Positions 24,999 to 33,743 of a stretch of DNA of 55,532 nucleotides are shown here, piece after piece. This DNA is from Hyphomicrobiales bacterium (GTDB lineage Bacteria; Pseudomonadota; Alphaproteobacteria; Rhizobiales; Rhizobiaceae): positions 1 through 55,532 of the forward strand of contig UCIA01000052.1 of the NCBI GenBank assembly GCA_900472295.1, in the 5' to 3' direction. Under the pieces are notes generated by a model, which was not told where the DNA came from, made no database searches, and saw nothing but the letters and a program-made list of their open reading frames with translations. Position numbers and translations under genes: made by a program. How positions within the stretch are numbered: position 1 is the first letter of the stretch; every line of letters starts with the position of its first letter.

Positions 24999-26993
24999 AT
25001 GGCTACTGCGATTCCATCTGGATTCCCCGATTCCACCACAACTGGCGTCCCTGCAGGGACCGCGCTGACAGCCTACACCGGTCCGATGACGATCACGAAG
25101 GACGGGACTGTCATCGAGAATCAGATAATCAACGGCAGTCTCCAGATAAATGCTGCAAACGTCGTCATCAAGAACTGTTCTATTTCATACAACGGTGTTT
25201 GGGGGATTGACGCCGAGCACGCCACGAACATCGTCATTCAAGATTGCGACATCGTGGGACCCGGTTATGGCGGCCTCGCCAATTCTGGTATTTTGGGCAG
25301 CGGCACATTCCTGCGCAACGATATTTCGAAATCGGAGAATGGCATTGCGCTCACTGACGGCGCAAGCACTGTAAAGGGGAACTTTATCCACGACCTGCAA
25401 AATGGAGCGAAAGACCCTCACTACGACGGTATAGCTGTCCAGGGCGGCCAAAATGGCGTGTTAATAGAAGGCAATACGATTATTGGAAGAGACACTTCCA
25501 ACATCTTTATCCAGAATTACTGGGGACCGATCTCAAACGTCGTAATAAATCACAACTACCTTGCCGGCGACCCTGGTTACAGTATCTATGTTGAGGGCCG
25601 CTTCAATACCGGACCAACCACAGGCGTTTCAATTACAAACAATGTTATTGTAAAAGGTTACTACGGATACTATTCCATTGTGGACAGTTCCCCCAAAATC
25701 TTAGGCAACGCTGAAGTTTTACCAGGAAAAGTGCCTACTTCTGATCCAACTACGGGCTCGCCTCCCGATCCGGTCCCTACTCCTAACCCGATCCCCACTC
25801 CCAATCCGGTCCCCACTCCGGTCCCGGAAAAGCACGATTTCCTGGGTACCTCAGGCAATGATGTGATGCGCGGAACCACCGGGGTCGACACGATGACCGG
25901 CGGGCGCGGCAACGACACCTATTATGCCAACAATGCCGCCGACAAGGTCGTGGAAGCGAGCCGCGGCGGCAGCGACACGGTGCTGGCTTCAGTAAACTAT
26001 GCGCTTTCGGCCGGCTCGCAGGTAGAGAAACTTGCAACTACGAACGCGTCCGGCACTGCAGCGATCAATCTGACGGGCAATGAATTCGGCCAAACAATCA
26101 ACGGCAACGCCGGCGCCAACATTATCGACGGCCGAGGCGGCGCCGATACGATGACCGGCTATGGCGGCAACGATACCTATATCGTCGACAACAGCCGCGA
26201 CAGGGTGGTCGAGACGGCTGGTGGCGGCGACGACACGGTCCGCTCCTCGGTGAGCTATGCGCTTTCAGGTGGCTCACAGATCGAGCATCTGGCCACCACG
26301 AGCCCTGCCGGCACAACGGCTATCAACCTGACCGGCAACGAATTCGCCCAGACCATTGACGGCAACGCTGGTGCCAACACTATCGACGGACGCGGCGGCG
26401 CCGATAAGATGACCGGTTTTGGAGGCAATGACACCTATATCGTCGATAACAGCGGCGACAAGGTGGTTGAAACGGCGGGCGGCGGCGACGACTCGGTACG
26501 CGCATTGGTGAGTTACGCGCTTTCGTCCGGCTCGCAGATCGAGCATCTCGCCACCGCAAAACAGTCCGGCAGGGCTGCAATCAATTTGACTGGCAATGAA
26601 TTTGCCCAGACCATCAAAGGCAATGCAGGCGCCAATGCTATCGATGGCGGAGGCGGCGCCGATGTCTTGACCGGCTTTGGTGGCAAGGACGTCTTTGTAT
26701 TTAAGGCTGCTCTTGGAGCTGGGAATGTCGATAAGATCACCGACTTCTCAGTCTCTCAGGACAAGATTGTCCTCGACCACACAGTATTTGCTGGCCTTCA
26801 GCCTGGTGCTCTCTCAGCCTCGGCATTCTTTGCCGGTGCGGGCTCCCACGACACGACCGACCGCATCATCTACAACAGTTCGACCGGTGCCCTCTATTTT
26901 GACAGCGACGGGAGCGGTGGGGCGCAACAGACACAGTTCGCCACCCTTTCCGCGCATCTTCCACTTTCCGCTTCCTCATTCATCATTTCATAA
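24999..26993 (+). CDS. secreted beta-helix protein with RTX repeats, type I cargo
   Basis: A 664-residue protein without a Sec signal peptide. Residues about 25-245 are a right-handed parallel beta helix (IINGSLQINAANVVIKNCSI, NIVIQDCDI, GVLIEGNTIIGRD, VVINHNYLAGD), the fold of pectate lyases and many polysaccharide-acting enzymes. A proline-rich linker of PTPNP-type units covers about 250-275. Residues 280-590 are calcium-binding RTX repeats (GGRGNDTYYANNAADKVVE type) with an 86-residue period. The C-terminus (FVFKAALGAGNVDKITDF and the rest) is the usual type I secretion end. The PrsD/PrsE-like pair beside it is the obvious exporter. No catalytic residues can be named; a glycan lyase, epimerase or hydrolase acting on EPS is inference. 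Confidence 0.85.
   Translation: MATAIPSGFPDSTTTGVPAGTALTAYTGPMTITKDGTVIENQIINGSLQINAANVVIKNCSISYNGVWGIDAEHATNIVIQDCDIVGPGYGGLANSGILGSGTFLRNDISKSENGIALTDGASTVKGNFIHDLQNGAKDPHYDGIAVQGGQNGVLIEGNTIIGRDTSNIFIQNYWGPISNVVINHNYLAGDPGYSIYVEGRFNTGPTTGVSITNNVIVKGYYGYYSIVDSSPKILGNAEVLPGKVPTSDPTTGSPPDPVPTPNPIPTPNPVPTPVPEKHDFLGTSGNDVMRGTTGVDTMTGGRGNDTYYANNAADKVVEASRGGSDTVLASVNYALSAGSQVEKLATTNASGTAAINLTGNEFGQTINGNAGANIIDGRGGADTMTGYGGNDTYIVDNSRDRVVETAGGGDDTVRSSVSYALSGGSQIEHLATTSPAGTTAINLTGNEFAQTIDGNAGANTIDGRGGADKMTGFGGNDTYIVDNSGDKVVETAGGGDDSVRALVSYALSSGSQIEHLATAKQSGRAAINLTGNEFAQTIKGNAGANAIDGGGGADVLTGFGGKDVFVFKAALGAGNVDKITDFSVSQDKIVLDHTVFAGLQPGALSASAFFAGAGSHDTTDRIIYNSSTGALYFDSDGSGGAQQTQFATLSAHLPLSASSFIIS
26064..26700 (+). 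repeat. 258-bp tandem repeats inside the RTX gene
   Basis: The block encoding AINLTGNEF starts at 26064, 26322 and about 26580, an exact 258-bp (86-codon) period. Two full units and a partial third are present, and a diverged partial unit precedes them from about 25850. Each unit carries one GGxGGNDTY-type calcium site. The uniform period implies recent duplication or conversion. Confidence 0.75.
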
Positions 26994-27000
26994 AAGGCGA

Positions 27001-27040
27001 TGCGCCCCCGGTAAACCATTTTCTGGGGGCGCAGTTTTCC
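27001..27040 (+). terminator. intrinsic terminator of the RTX gene
   Basis: TGCGCCCCC (27001-27009) pairs with GGGGGCGCA (27025-27033) and is followed by GTTTTCC. It begins eight bases after the RTX stop codon. A nine-pair GC-rich stem with a short T run fits a Rho-independent terminator. Confidence 0.8.
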
Positions 27041-28072
27041 GGTTTCAGGCCGGATGTTGGCCCGTGCGTCTCGCTTCATCAGGCGAGCTACCAGATGGCA
27101 ACGGCGCTTTGAATTCATAACGATCGTAAGCGATCGATCACAGCTACTTAGGAACCGGCAGAGGGTCCTGGTCGGATTTAAGATTGCCAGGAACGCAAAA
27201 GCACGGACGGCTGCAGCGGATAAGGTAAGGGCACGGCCACCCAGGGTCGCTGAGCTTATTTGGGCGCCTTCAAGTTGCGAGGACGCCTTCCGTTGCAATC
27301 CACCAAAAGAGGTACTTCGCAGGCGTCTACGGCTTCGATAGCGCCGAATTGAGATATTCCAAAAGGTGGATGGTCTCGTCTGATAGAAGTATTCATGACC
27401 AAATGGGCGCTGCCCCTTCAAGCGTCAGTGCATCAAGGCATCCTTTTTCGCAGTCCCAAGGCCAACGCGTTTCGTTGACATCTTTTTGATGCAGTGAGAC
27501 GAATTGTATATGTGGTTCCCGATCGTGATCTTCTGCTCTGGGGTTGTTGCCGGCATGGTCGGCACGCTTGCGCTCAGCTGCTATATCTCTGTGACCCTGG
27601 AAGCTCGCCAGACAAATCGCCATCAGCGTCTTGGCCGCAGTTGAAGCCGTTCATATGCCTTTCGTGATTGGAAAGGCTGGCCATGACGCGACCTCCGAAC
27701 ACAACTTGCCCCCGATTTCCAACTGATACGCGCTTTGCAAGTATCAGAGCCAGTGGCTCGATCTGCGCTTGAATGTCGTGACGCAAGTCGCGAGCTTTGC
27801 GGTGCCTTTGCACTGAAATACCAGAGAGGCGCCGACTGCCGGTCTGATTACGCCGCTACCACTTTACGGCAGGTGCGTACCCCGTTTTCTCACGTTTACC
27901 TTCGGCCGCAAAAGCCATTTCTATCGTGAAAGCTTCGGCTCCCGAGATCAACTTTGGCAGCGACAACGAGACCGTCTTGTCTCCGGATCTATCCAAAGTG
28001 TGGACGAGATGGTCGCTGTCGCGTGGACGGAGAGTGGGGACGCTACATGATCGATAAATTGGGGCACGCATA
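27041..28072. other. long intergenic region before the amino-sugar operon
   Basis: About 1 kb. The frames at 26894-27421, 27393-27623 and 27574-27813 on the minus strand have no family resemblance and Arg-rich shadow composition. The only plausible gene is the short membrane protein at 27510. CGATCG occurs as an inverted pair at about 27121-27138. The promoter of the operon that starts at 28073 should lie in the last 200 bp, but I could not place it. Confidence 0.45.
27510..27644 (+). CDS. possible 44-residue single-pass membrane protein
   Basis: An ATG opens a short frame with one hydrophobic helix (WFPIVIFCSGVVAGMVGTLALSCYI) followed by a positively charged tail (RQTNRHQRLGRS). The topology is a clean N-out, C-in single pass. 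There is only a weak ribosome-binding sequence and no neighbour in operon distance. I know no family for it. Hydrophobicity and charge pattern are the only support. Confidence 0.35.
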   Translation: MWFPIVIFCSGVVAGMVGTLALSCYISVTLEARQTNRHQRLGRS

Positions 28073-28588
28073 ATGATTTCCTCGAGTGTTGTGTTGGACG
28101 AGGGCGTGGTCATTCACCATCCCCAACTGGTCAATCTATACGGCTGCACCATCGGGGCCGGATCGCGCATCGGTACGTTCGTAGAGATCCAGAAGAACGC
28201 CGTCGTGGGCAAGAACTGCAAGATCTCCAGCCACAGCTTCGTCTGTGAGGGCGTCACGCTTGAGGATGGAGTTTTTGTCGGCCACGGCGTGATGTTCACC
28301 AACGATCCGCACCCGCGCGCATTGACCCTTGAAGGGGAACTGCAAACCGACAGCGACTGGAGCGTCGTCCCCACGATCGTGCGCCGCAATGCGTCGATCG
28401 GCAGCAACGCAACCATCCTGGCAGGCATCGTCATCGGCGAAGGTGCGATGGTCGGCGCTGGTGCCGTCGTCACCCACGACGTCCCTGACTTCTCGATCGT
28501 CGCCGGTGTGCCGGCAAAAATCATCGGCAGGACAAAGGACGCGCCGCCCGAACGCGAGCCCACCGTAGCCGTGCGGAGAGTGAAATGA
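28073..28588 (+). CDS. WlbB/WbpD-like sugar N-acetyltransferase
   Basis: A 171-residue left-handed beta-helix acyltransferase with hexapeptide repeats through most of its length (GCTIGAGSRIGTFVEIQKNAVVGKNCKI, VFVGHGVMFTND, ASIGSNATILAGIVIGEGAMVGAGAVVTHDV). It closes with the VAGVPAKIIG ending. It resembles the enzymes that acetylate the 3-amino group of UDP-3-amino sugars (WlbB/WbpD). It is the first of six genes, each overlapping the next by a few bases. The following oxidoreductase and aminotransferase are the partners expected for a 3-acetamido sugar. The acyl donor and exact sugar are inferred from family and context. Confidence 0.88.
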   Translation: MISSSVVLDEGVVIHHPQLVNLYGCTIGAGSRIGTFVEIQKNAVVGKNCKISSHSFVCEGVTLEDGVFVGHGVMFTNDPHPRALTLEGELQTDSDWSVVPTIVRRNASIGSNATILAGIVIGEGAMVGAGAVVTHDVPDFSIVAGVPAKIIGRTKDAPPEREPTVAVRRVK

Positions 28589-29622
28589 TTGGCGTTGCGG
28601 TGGTGGGCTATGGCTATTGGGGCCCGAATCTCGTCCGAAACCTGGCCGAAACGCCAGGGGTCAATCTGATCGCGATTTGCGATCTCAGGAAAGAGCGGCT
28701 CGCGCCATTGCACAGCCGTTATCCCAGCGTTTCACTGACCGACGATTTCGAGGCCGTGCTGCGCGACCCGCGGGTCGATGCCGTTGCCATAGCAACGCCG
28801 GTTTCATCACATTTCCGCTTGGCTCTGAGTGCCTTGATGGCTGGGAAACACGTGTTCGTGGAAAAGCCCATTACATCCACCTCCGAGGAGGCGCAGCGGC
28901 TTGTCGATGAAGCGGCGCGCCGCCGGCTGGTGCTGGCGGTCGACCACACATTCATTCACACCGGAGCGGTCCGAAAGATGCACGAGCTCGTCCAGACGGG
29001 CTTGGGAGAAATGTACTACTACGACTCCGTGCGCGTGAATCTGGGACTCTTCCAGCACGATGTTAGCGTGGTCTGGGATCTCGCGGTTCACGACCTCTCC
29101 ATCCTCGACTACGTCCTGCCCGAACGGCCAGTCGCGGTCTCGGCCACAGGGATCAGCCACGTTCCTGGCGAGCCGGAGAACATCGCCTACCTCAACCTGT
29201 TCTTCGAGAGCAATCTCATCGCCCATATCCATGTCAATTGGCTGGCGCCGGTGAAGGTTCGGCGGACGCTCATCGGCGGAAGCCGCAAGATGATCGTCTA
29301 CGACGATCTGGAACCGAGCGAGAAGATCAAAGTCTACGACAAAGGCATCACGTTGAACGGCAACGCCAACGCCAGTGGTGAGACCCGATATCAGGCCCTG
29401 GTAGGCTATCGCACCGGAGACATGTGGGCGCCGCAGATCGACATGACCGAAGCGCTCGGCATCGAGCTTCGCGAATTCGTCGGCTGCATCGAAAACAACG
29501 GCACGCCGCTTGCTGACGGACATGCAGGCGTTCGGGTGGTGCGCATCCTGGAGGCCGCCACACAGTCGCTAGCACAGCGTGGCCGCGTGATCGACCTTGA
29601 ACAGATGAGACGCGTCGCATGA
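28585..29622 (+). CDS. Gfo/Idh/MocA oxidoreductase (WlbA/WbpB-like)
   Basis: A 345-residue NAD-dependent oxidoreductase. The N-terminal Rossmann motif is VAVVGYGYWGPNLVRN, the EKP motif is at 93-95 (VFVEKPIT), and the C-terminal domain carries the family's WDLAVHDLSILDY. In the WlbA/WbpB pathway this enzyme oxidises C3 of UDP-N-acetylglucosaminuronate to the 3-keto sugar used by the next gene's aminotransferase. Start and stop overlap neighbours by four bases (ATGA) on both sides, so it is translationally coupled. The UDP-GlcNAc dehydrogenase that would make the acid is not in the window; the protein encoded at the right edge looks like a UDP-glucose enzyme. Confidence 0.88.
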   Translation: MIGVAVVGYGYWGPNLVRNLAETPGVNLIAICDLRKERLAPLHSRYPSVSLTDDFEAVLRDPRVDAVAIATPVSSHFRLALSALMAGKHVFVEKPITSTSEEAQRLVDEAARRRLVLAVDHTFIHTGAVRKMHELVQTGLGEMYYYDSVRVNLGLFQHDVSVVWDLAVHDLSILDYVLPERPVAVSATGISHVPGEPENIAYLNLFFESNLIAHIHVNWLAPVKVRRTLIGGSRKMIVYDDLEPSEKIKVYDKGITLNGNANASGETRYQALVGYRTGDMWAPQIDMTEALGIELREFVGCIENNGTPLADGHAGVRVVRILEAATQSLAQRGRVIDLEQMRRVA

Positions 29623-30725
29623 TTCCCTTTCTGGATCTGAAGGCTCAGTACGCAAGCATCAAGGATGAGATCGACGCTGCCGTTCTGGGCGTTCTTGCAT
29701 CGGCGCAGTATGTTTTGGGGGACGAGGTCGCGAAGTTCGAGCAAGAGTTCGCAGCCTTCTGCGGCACCAAACACGCGATAGCGGTCAATACCGGCACCAG
29801 TGGCCTTCATTTGGCTTTGCTGGCTGCCGGCGTGGGCCCTGGCGACGAAGTCATCACCGTGCCATTCACCTTTGTCGCAACGGTTTCAGCCATCTGCTAT
29901 GTCGGCGCGCGTCCGGTACTTGTCGACGTGGAGCCAGCGACCTTGACGATGGATCTCGCCAAACTCGAAGCCGCCATTACCCCAAAGACCAAGGCGATCG
30001 TTCCGGTTCATCTCTACGGCCAGATGGCCGATATGACCTCCCTTATGCAGATAGCCAATCATCATGGGATCGCCGTGATCGAGGACGCATGCCAGGCGCA
30101 CGGCGCCGAGCTCCATGGACGTCGGGCGGGAAGTATCGGCCTTTCGGGCTGCTTCAGCTTCTATCCGGGCAAGAATCTCGGCGCCTGTGGAGAGGGTGGA
30201 ATGGTCGTCACCAATGACGACGAACACATGAAGGCCATCCGCATGCTGCGCGACTGGGGTCAGGACCGGCGGTATCACCACGCTCTCAAGGGCTTCAACT
30301 ACCGCATGGACGGTATCCAGGGAGCAATTCTGCGCGTCAAGCTTCGATACCTCGAGGGGTGGACAGAGGCGCGCAGGAACCACGCCCGCCACTACTCCAC
30401 ACTTCTTTCGGGGTCGCGGCGCGTCAAGACGCTGGTGGAAGCAGCCGGCCGTCGCCACGTCTATCACATTTATGCCGTCAGGACTAAGGATCGCGATTGC
30501 CTGCAGGAAGATTTGCTGCATGAAGGGGTGCAATCCGGCCTCCACTATCCCATCCCGGTGCATCTGCAAAAGGCGCATGCCGATCTGGGCTACGCGAACG
30601 GTGATTTTCCGGTGTCGGAACGTGCCGCGCGCGAGGTTCTGTCGCTGCCAATCTATCCGGAAATGACGTCGGACCAGATCGAATACGTCGCCGCCGCCGT
30701 GGAGCAGATGGCTCATGTCGATTGA
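29619..30725 (+). CDS. DegT/DnrJ/EryC1-family sugar aminotransferase (WlbC/WbpE-like)
   Basis: A 368-residue PLP-dependent aminotransferase. The family start MIPFLDLKAQYASIKDEID is clear, the substrate-pocket NTGTSGLHLAL is at about 57, VIEDACQAHGA follows, and the PLP lysine is near residue 185 in FYPGKNLGACGEGG. It most resembles the WlbC/WbpE group that transfers an amino group to C3 of a 3-keto UDP sugar. It is the third gene of the coupled operon and overlaps the next acyltransferase gene by 11 bases. A second member of the same family is encoded at 32408. Confidence 0.9.
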   Translation: MIPFLDLKAQYASIKDEIDAAVLGVLASAQYVLGDEVAKFEQEFAAFCGTKHAIAVNTGTSGLHLALLAAGVGPGDEVITVPFTFVATVSAICYVGARPVLVDVEPATLTMDLAKLEAAITPKTKAIVPVHLYGQMADMTSLMQIANHHGIAVIEDACQAHGAELHGRRAGSIGLSGCFSFYPGKNLGACGEGGMVVTNDDEHMKAIRMLRDWGQDRRYHHALKGFNYRMDGIQGAILRVKLRYLEGWTEARRNHARHYSTLLSGSRRVKTLVEAAGRRHVYHIYAVRTKDRDCLQEDLLHEGVQSGLHYPIPVHLQKAHADLGYANGDFPVSERAAREVLSLPIYPEMTSDQIEYVAAAVEQMAHVD

Positions 30726-31437
30726 CCTTAAGGGGGCCGCCCGCATCGTTGCCTCGGTCCACGGACGCCTGGATATCTCCGATCCAGAGTTTGAACGAGG
30801 GCTCGCCGAAGCCGTTTTGGCTTCCTATGGCCGATCGGGGCTCATTGAACTCTACGCCCGGTTTTCGGCCGGCGATGGTATGATGGACACGATGATGCGC
30901 CGAGTAATCTGGCGCAACCTCGTGCGTCAGTGCGGCGCTGGCCTGCAGGTTGGGACTGGCGCCGTTTTCAGGCATCCGGAGACTTTCGAGTTCGGCGATG
31001 GCGTGTTCATCGGCGCGCAGGCGCACATCCAAGGCCGGCATGACGGCACATGCGTCCTTGGCGAGAAAGTCTGGATTGGACCACAGGCCTTCCTCGACGC
31101 AAGAAACCTCGTCATGGGTGACTTTGTCGGCTGGGGTCCAGGCGCGAAAATCCTTGGATCGACGCACAGCGCCATTCCGGCCGATGTGCCGATCGTGCGC
31201 ACCGACCTCGTCATCGAGCCGGTGGTGATCGAAGCCTGGGCCGATATCGGAACCAACGCGACGATCCTGCCCGGCGTAACTGTCGGCAAGGGAGCGATCG
31301 TCGGCGCCGGCGCCGTCGTGACACAGAATGTCGAACCCTTCTCCATTGTCGCCGGGGTGCCGGCGAAATTCCTGCGCTGGCGTACAGATTCTGAGCTGGT
31401 TCGCGCCGCCGAACAAAAGAACGGAACAATACAGTGA
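30715..31437 (+). CDS. hexapeptide-repeat acyltransferase
   Basis: A 240-residue left-handed beta-helix acyltransferase. The first 70 residues are a helical extension. Hexapeptide repeats run from about 75 (LQVGTGAVFRHPETFEFGDGVFIGAQAHI) to about 220 (ADIGTNATILPGVTVGKGAIVGAGAVVT, then VAGVPAKFLRW). It is related to the WbbJ/maltose acetyltransferase group but longer at the N-terminus than the first gene's product. It overlaps the aminotransferase gene by 11 bp and the epimerase gene by four. A role in acylating a second amino sugar, or O-acetylating the repeat unit, is possible; the substrate is unknown. Confidence 0.85.
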   Translation: MSIDLKGAARIVASVHGRLDISDPEFERGLAEAVLASYGRSGLIELYARFSAGDGMMDTMMRRVIWRNLVRQCGAGLQVGTGAVFRHPETFEFGDGVFIGAQAHIQGRHDGTCVLGEKVWIGPQAFLDARNLVMGDFVGWGPGAKILGSTHSAIPADVPIVRTDLVIEPVVIEAWADIGTNATILPGVTVGKGAIVGAGAVVTQNVEPFSIVAGVPAKFLRWRTDSELVRAAEQKNGTIQ

Positions 31438-32411
31438 AAGACAAGCGAGTTCTCATTACCGGTGGTGCCGGCCTGATCGGCTCTCACATCGCCGATCTCG
31501 TTGCACTCGAGCAGCCCGGGGAGATTGTAATCCTTGACAATTTCGTCCGCGGTCGGCGCGAAAACCTTCAAGGGGCAGCGTCCCAGGCAAACCTGACGAT
31601 TGTCGAAGGGGATATCCGGGATCGTGCGCTCCTCGCTGAGCTTTTCGACGGCATCGATGTCGTCTTCCATCAGGCGGCCATCCGCATAACCCAATGTGCC
31701 GAAGAGCCGCGGCTGGCTTTCGATGTCCTGGCAGGCGGCACTTTCGATGTTCTTGAAGCCGCAGTTAACGCCGGCGTGTCGAAAGTTGTTGCCGCGTCGT
31801 CGGCGTCGGTTCTGGGACTTGCCGAGAGCTTTCCAACGACCGAGACGCATCACTCTTACAACAACCGGACAATCTACGGTGCGGCGAAGGCTTTTAACGA
31901 AGGGCTCTTGCGCTCGTTCAACGACATGTATGGGCTGCGCTACGTCGCCCTGCGCTACTTCAACGTCTACGGTCCGCGCATGGACGTCTATGGCGCCTAT
32001 ACGGAGGTGCTGATCCGCTGGATGGAGCGTCTCGAAGCCGGGCAGCCGCCGCTGATTTACGGCGACGGCTCCCAGACGATGGACTTCGTACACGTCCACG
32101 ACATTGCACGCGCCAATATACTCGCGGCAAAATCCCCGGTGGAGGACGATGTCTTCAATGTCGCCAGCGGGACGGAAACGAGCCTTCTCGACCTTGCGCA
32201 AGCGTTGACGCGCATCATGGGCTCGTCACTTGCGCCGCAGCATGCGCCGGCGCGCAAGGTCAACGCGGTCTCGCGCCGGCTGGCCGATACGCAAAGAGCA
32301 AAGCAGGTCCTGGGCTTCGAAGCTCAGCTCACGCTGGACGAAGGGCTTCGCGACCTGGTGGCTTGGTGGCGCCAGGAGCGTTCTGCAGCCGCCGCGATCG
32401 CTGCCGAATGA
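31434..32411 (+). CDS. NAD-dependent sugar epimerase/dehydratase
   Basis: A 325-residue extended short-chain dehydrogenase. The nucleotide motif is GGAGLIGSHIAD at about 10-21. The catalytic Tyr and Lys are Y148 and K152 in YGAAK. The segment LRYFNVYGPRMD and the later DFVHVHDIARANILA are typical of UDP-glucose/UDP-GlcNAc 4-epimerases. The Thr of the usual triad is replaced by the SSASV segment (about 122-126). The start is GTG, overlapping the upstream stop as GTGA. With the following aminotransferase it may make a 4-keto or epimerised amino sugar. Epimerase versus dehydratase cannot be decided by eye. Confidence 0.86.
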   Translation: MKDKRVLITGGAGLIGSHIADLVALEQPGEIVILDNFVRGRRENLQGAASQANLTIVEGDIRDRALLAELFDGIDVVFHQAAIRITQCAEEPRLAFDVLAGGTFDVLEAAVNAGVSKVVAASSASVLGLAESFPTTETHHSYNNRTIYGAAKAFNEGLLRSFNDMYGLRYVALRYFNVYGPRMDVYGAYTEVLIRWMERLEAGQPPLIYGDGSQTMDFVHVHDIARANILAAKSPVEDDVFNVASGTETSLLDLAQALTRIMGSSLAPQHAPARKVNAVSRRLADTQRAKQVLGFEAQLTLDEGLRDLVAWWRQERSAAAAIAAE

Positions 32412-33595
32412 CCCAAGCGTTTCATCAAATACCCGTGGCCCGACCGGTCCTCGATGAGAAGGAGGCGCTGGCTGCTCAGCGCGTCGTCTTGTCTGGATGG
32501 GTGACTCAGGGGCCCGAGGTGGCAGCTTTTGAGCGCGAATTCGCCGAGCTTGTCGGCGCGCCATTTGCGTGCGCAGTTTCCAACTGCACCACCGCGCTGC
32601 ATCTTGCATTGATGGCTCTCGGTGTCGGCGCGGGCGACGAGGTAATCACCGTCAGTCACTCGTTCATCGCTACCGCCAATGCGATACGGTATTGCGGCGC
32701 AACGCCTGTCTTCGTCGATATCGACGCTCACGGTTTCAACATCGACCCGAACCTGATCGAGTCTGCGATCACCCCACGCACAAAGGCCATACTGTGCGTT
32801 CATCAACTCGGGATGCCATGCGACCTCAGCCGGATCGTCGAGATCGGCAGGCAACGCTCCATACCGGTTATAGAAGACGCGGCCTGCGCCATCGGCAGTG
32901 AGATATTGTGGAACGGGCAGTGGGAAAAGATTGGCGCCCCACGCGGTGACATCGCCTGTTTTTCCTTTCATCCACGCAAGGTCATCACCACGGGCGATGG
33001 CGGTATGCTGACGACCGTCAACGCCGAGTATGATCGCCAGTTTCGTCTTTGGCGCCAGCACGGCATGAGCGTCACCGATGCTGTCAGACATGGCTCCAAG
33101 TCGGTTATCTACGAAAACTATGACGTGGTCGGTTACAATTATCGGATGACCGATCTGCAGGCAGCGATCGGACGTGAGCAGCTGCGCCGGCTTCCCGATA
33201 TTGTCGCATTGCGGCGGAGGATCGCGGACCAGTATGCTCAGCAATTGCGGTATGTCGACGGCATCACATGTCCTGTGGAGCCGCAGTGGGCGCGCAGCAA
33301 CTGGCAAAGCTACTGTGTGGAATTGCCCCACTGGGCTGACCAGCGCGCGACAATGCAAGCCATGCTCGACCGAGGAATTTCCACCCGCCGCGGCATCATG
33401 AACAGTCACCTGGAAAAGGCATATTCAGCTCCGGGCAGCTGCCGAGTATCGGGCGATCTGAAACTCAGCACGACCGCGCAAAGCGGCACGATCATACTGC
33501 CGCTCTTTGCCCAGATGACAGATGCCGAGGTGTCGCTTGTCGTCGACACGCTGGCAGCAATTGTAGGTCGGCCAGGGTTGCGGGCGCGGGCCTGA
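32408..33595 (+). CDS. second DegT/DnrJ/EryC1-family aminotransferase
   Basis: A 395-residue PLP aminotransferase resembling perosamine/4-amino sugar synthases. The start IPVARPVLDEKEALAAQRVVLSGWVTQGPEV is the hallmark of the 4-aminotransferase branch. SNCTTALHLALMAL binds the cofactor phosphate, VIEDAACAIGS follows, and the PLP lysine is near residue 191 in FSFHPRKVITTGDGG. The ATG overlaps the epimerase stop (ATGA); the frame is also open upstream but that part is shadow. It ends the six-gene operon. Together with the epimerase it suggests that a second amino sugar, aminated at C4, is made alongside the 3-amino sugar. Confidence 0.89.
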   Translation: MTQAFHQIPVARPVLDEKEALAAQRVVLSGWVTQGPEVAAFEREFAELVGAPFACAVSNCTTALHLALMALGVGAGDEVITVSHSFIATANAIRYCGATPVFVDIDAHGFNIDPNLIESAITPRTKAILCVHQLGMPCDLSRIVEIGRQRSIPVIEDAACAIGSEILWNGQWEKIGAPRGDIACFSFHPRKVITTGDGGMLTTVNAEYDRQFRLWRQHGMSVTDAVRHGSKSVIYENYDVVGYNYRMTDLQAAIGREQLRRLPDIVALRRRIADQYAQQLRYVDGITCPVEPQWARSNWQSYCVELPHWADQRATMQAMLDRGISTRRGIMNSHLEKAYSAPGSCRVSGDLKLSTTAQSGTIILPLFAQMTDAEVSLVVDTLAAIVGRPGLRARA

Positions 33596-33618
33596 GGCCC
33601 GTATCGTATCTGTTAGAT

Positions 33619-33651
33619 GCGGTTCACCATTTCACGCAAACGGTGAACCGC
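33619..33651. terminator. perfect 10-bp hairpin after the amino-sugar operon
   Basis: GCGGTTCACC (33619-33628) and GGTGAACCGC (33642-33651) are exact complements around a 13-base loop, 23 bp after the operon's last stop. A T-rich stretch (ACTTTGTTTTTA) follows. It can serve as a terminator for the plus-strand operon. Confidence 0.6.
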
Positions 33652-33680
33652 TCTACACTTTGTTTTTACGCAATTCCCAA

Positions 33681-33703
33681 CGGAAAACGCTACGCGCTTT
33701 CCG
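33681..33703. repeat. intergenic palindrome resembling a dispersed rhizobial repeat
   Basis: CGGAAAACGC, a three-base loop TAC and GCGCTTTCCG form a hairpin with one mismatch, preceded by GCAATTCCCAA. From memory this resembles the short palindromic repeats scattered between genes of Mesorhizobium and relatives. Only this copy is present in the window. It may also act as a terminator of the convergent flippase gene. Confidence 0.45.
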
Positions 33704-33743
33704 GGGGCGGCGGCACACTTCTGGGCGACATGCTGAGGAATCG

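Noticed and set aside
25850..26700. CRISPR-like regular repeats
   Set aside because: The 258-bp period is in frame and codes for RTX units; there are no short repeats with unique spacers.
30927..32201. 424-residue minus-strand open frame
   Set aside because: Antisense to the acyltransferase and epimerase genes, both of which have clear motifs.
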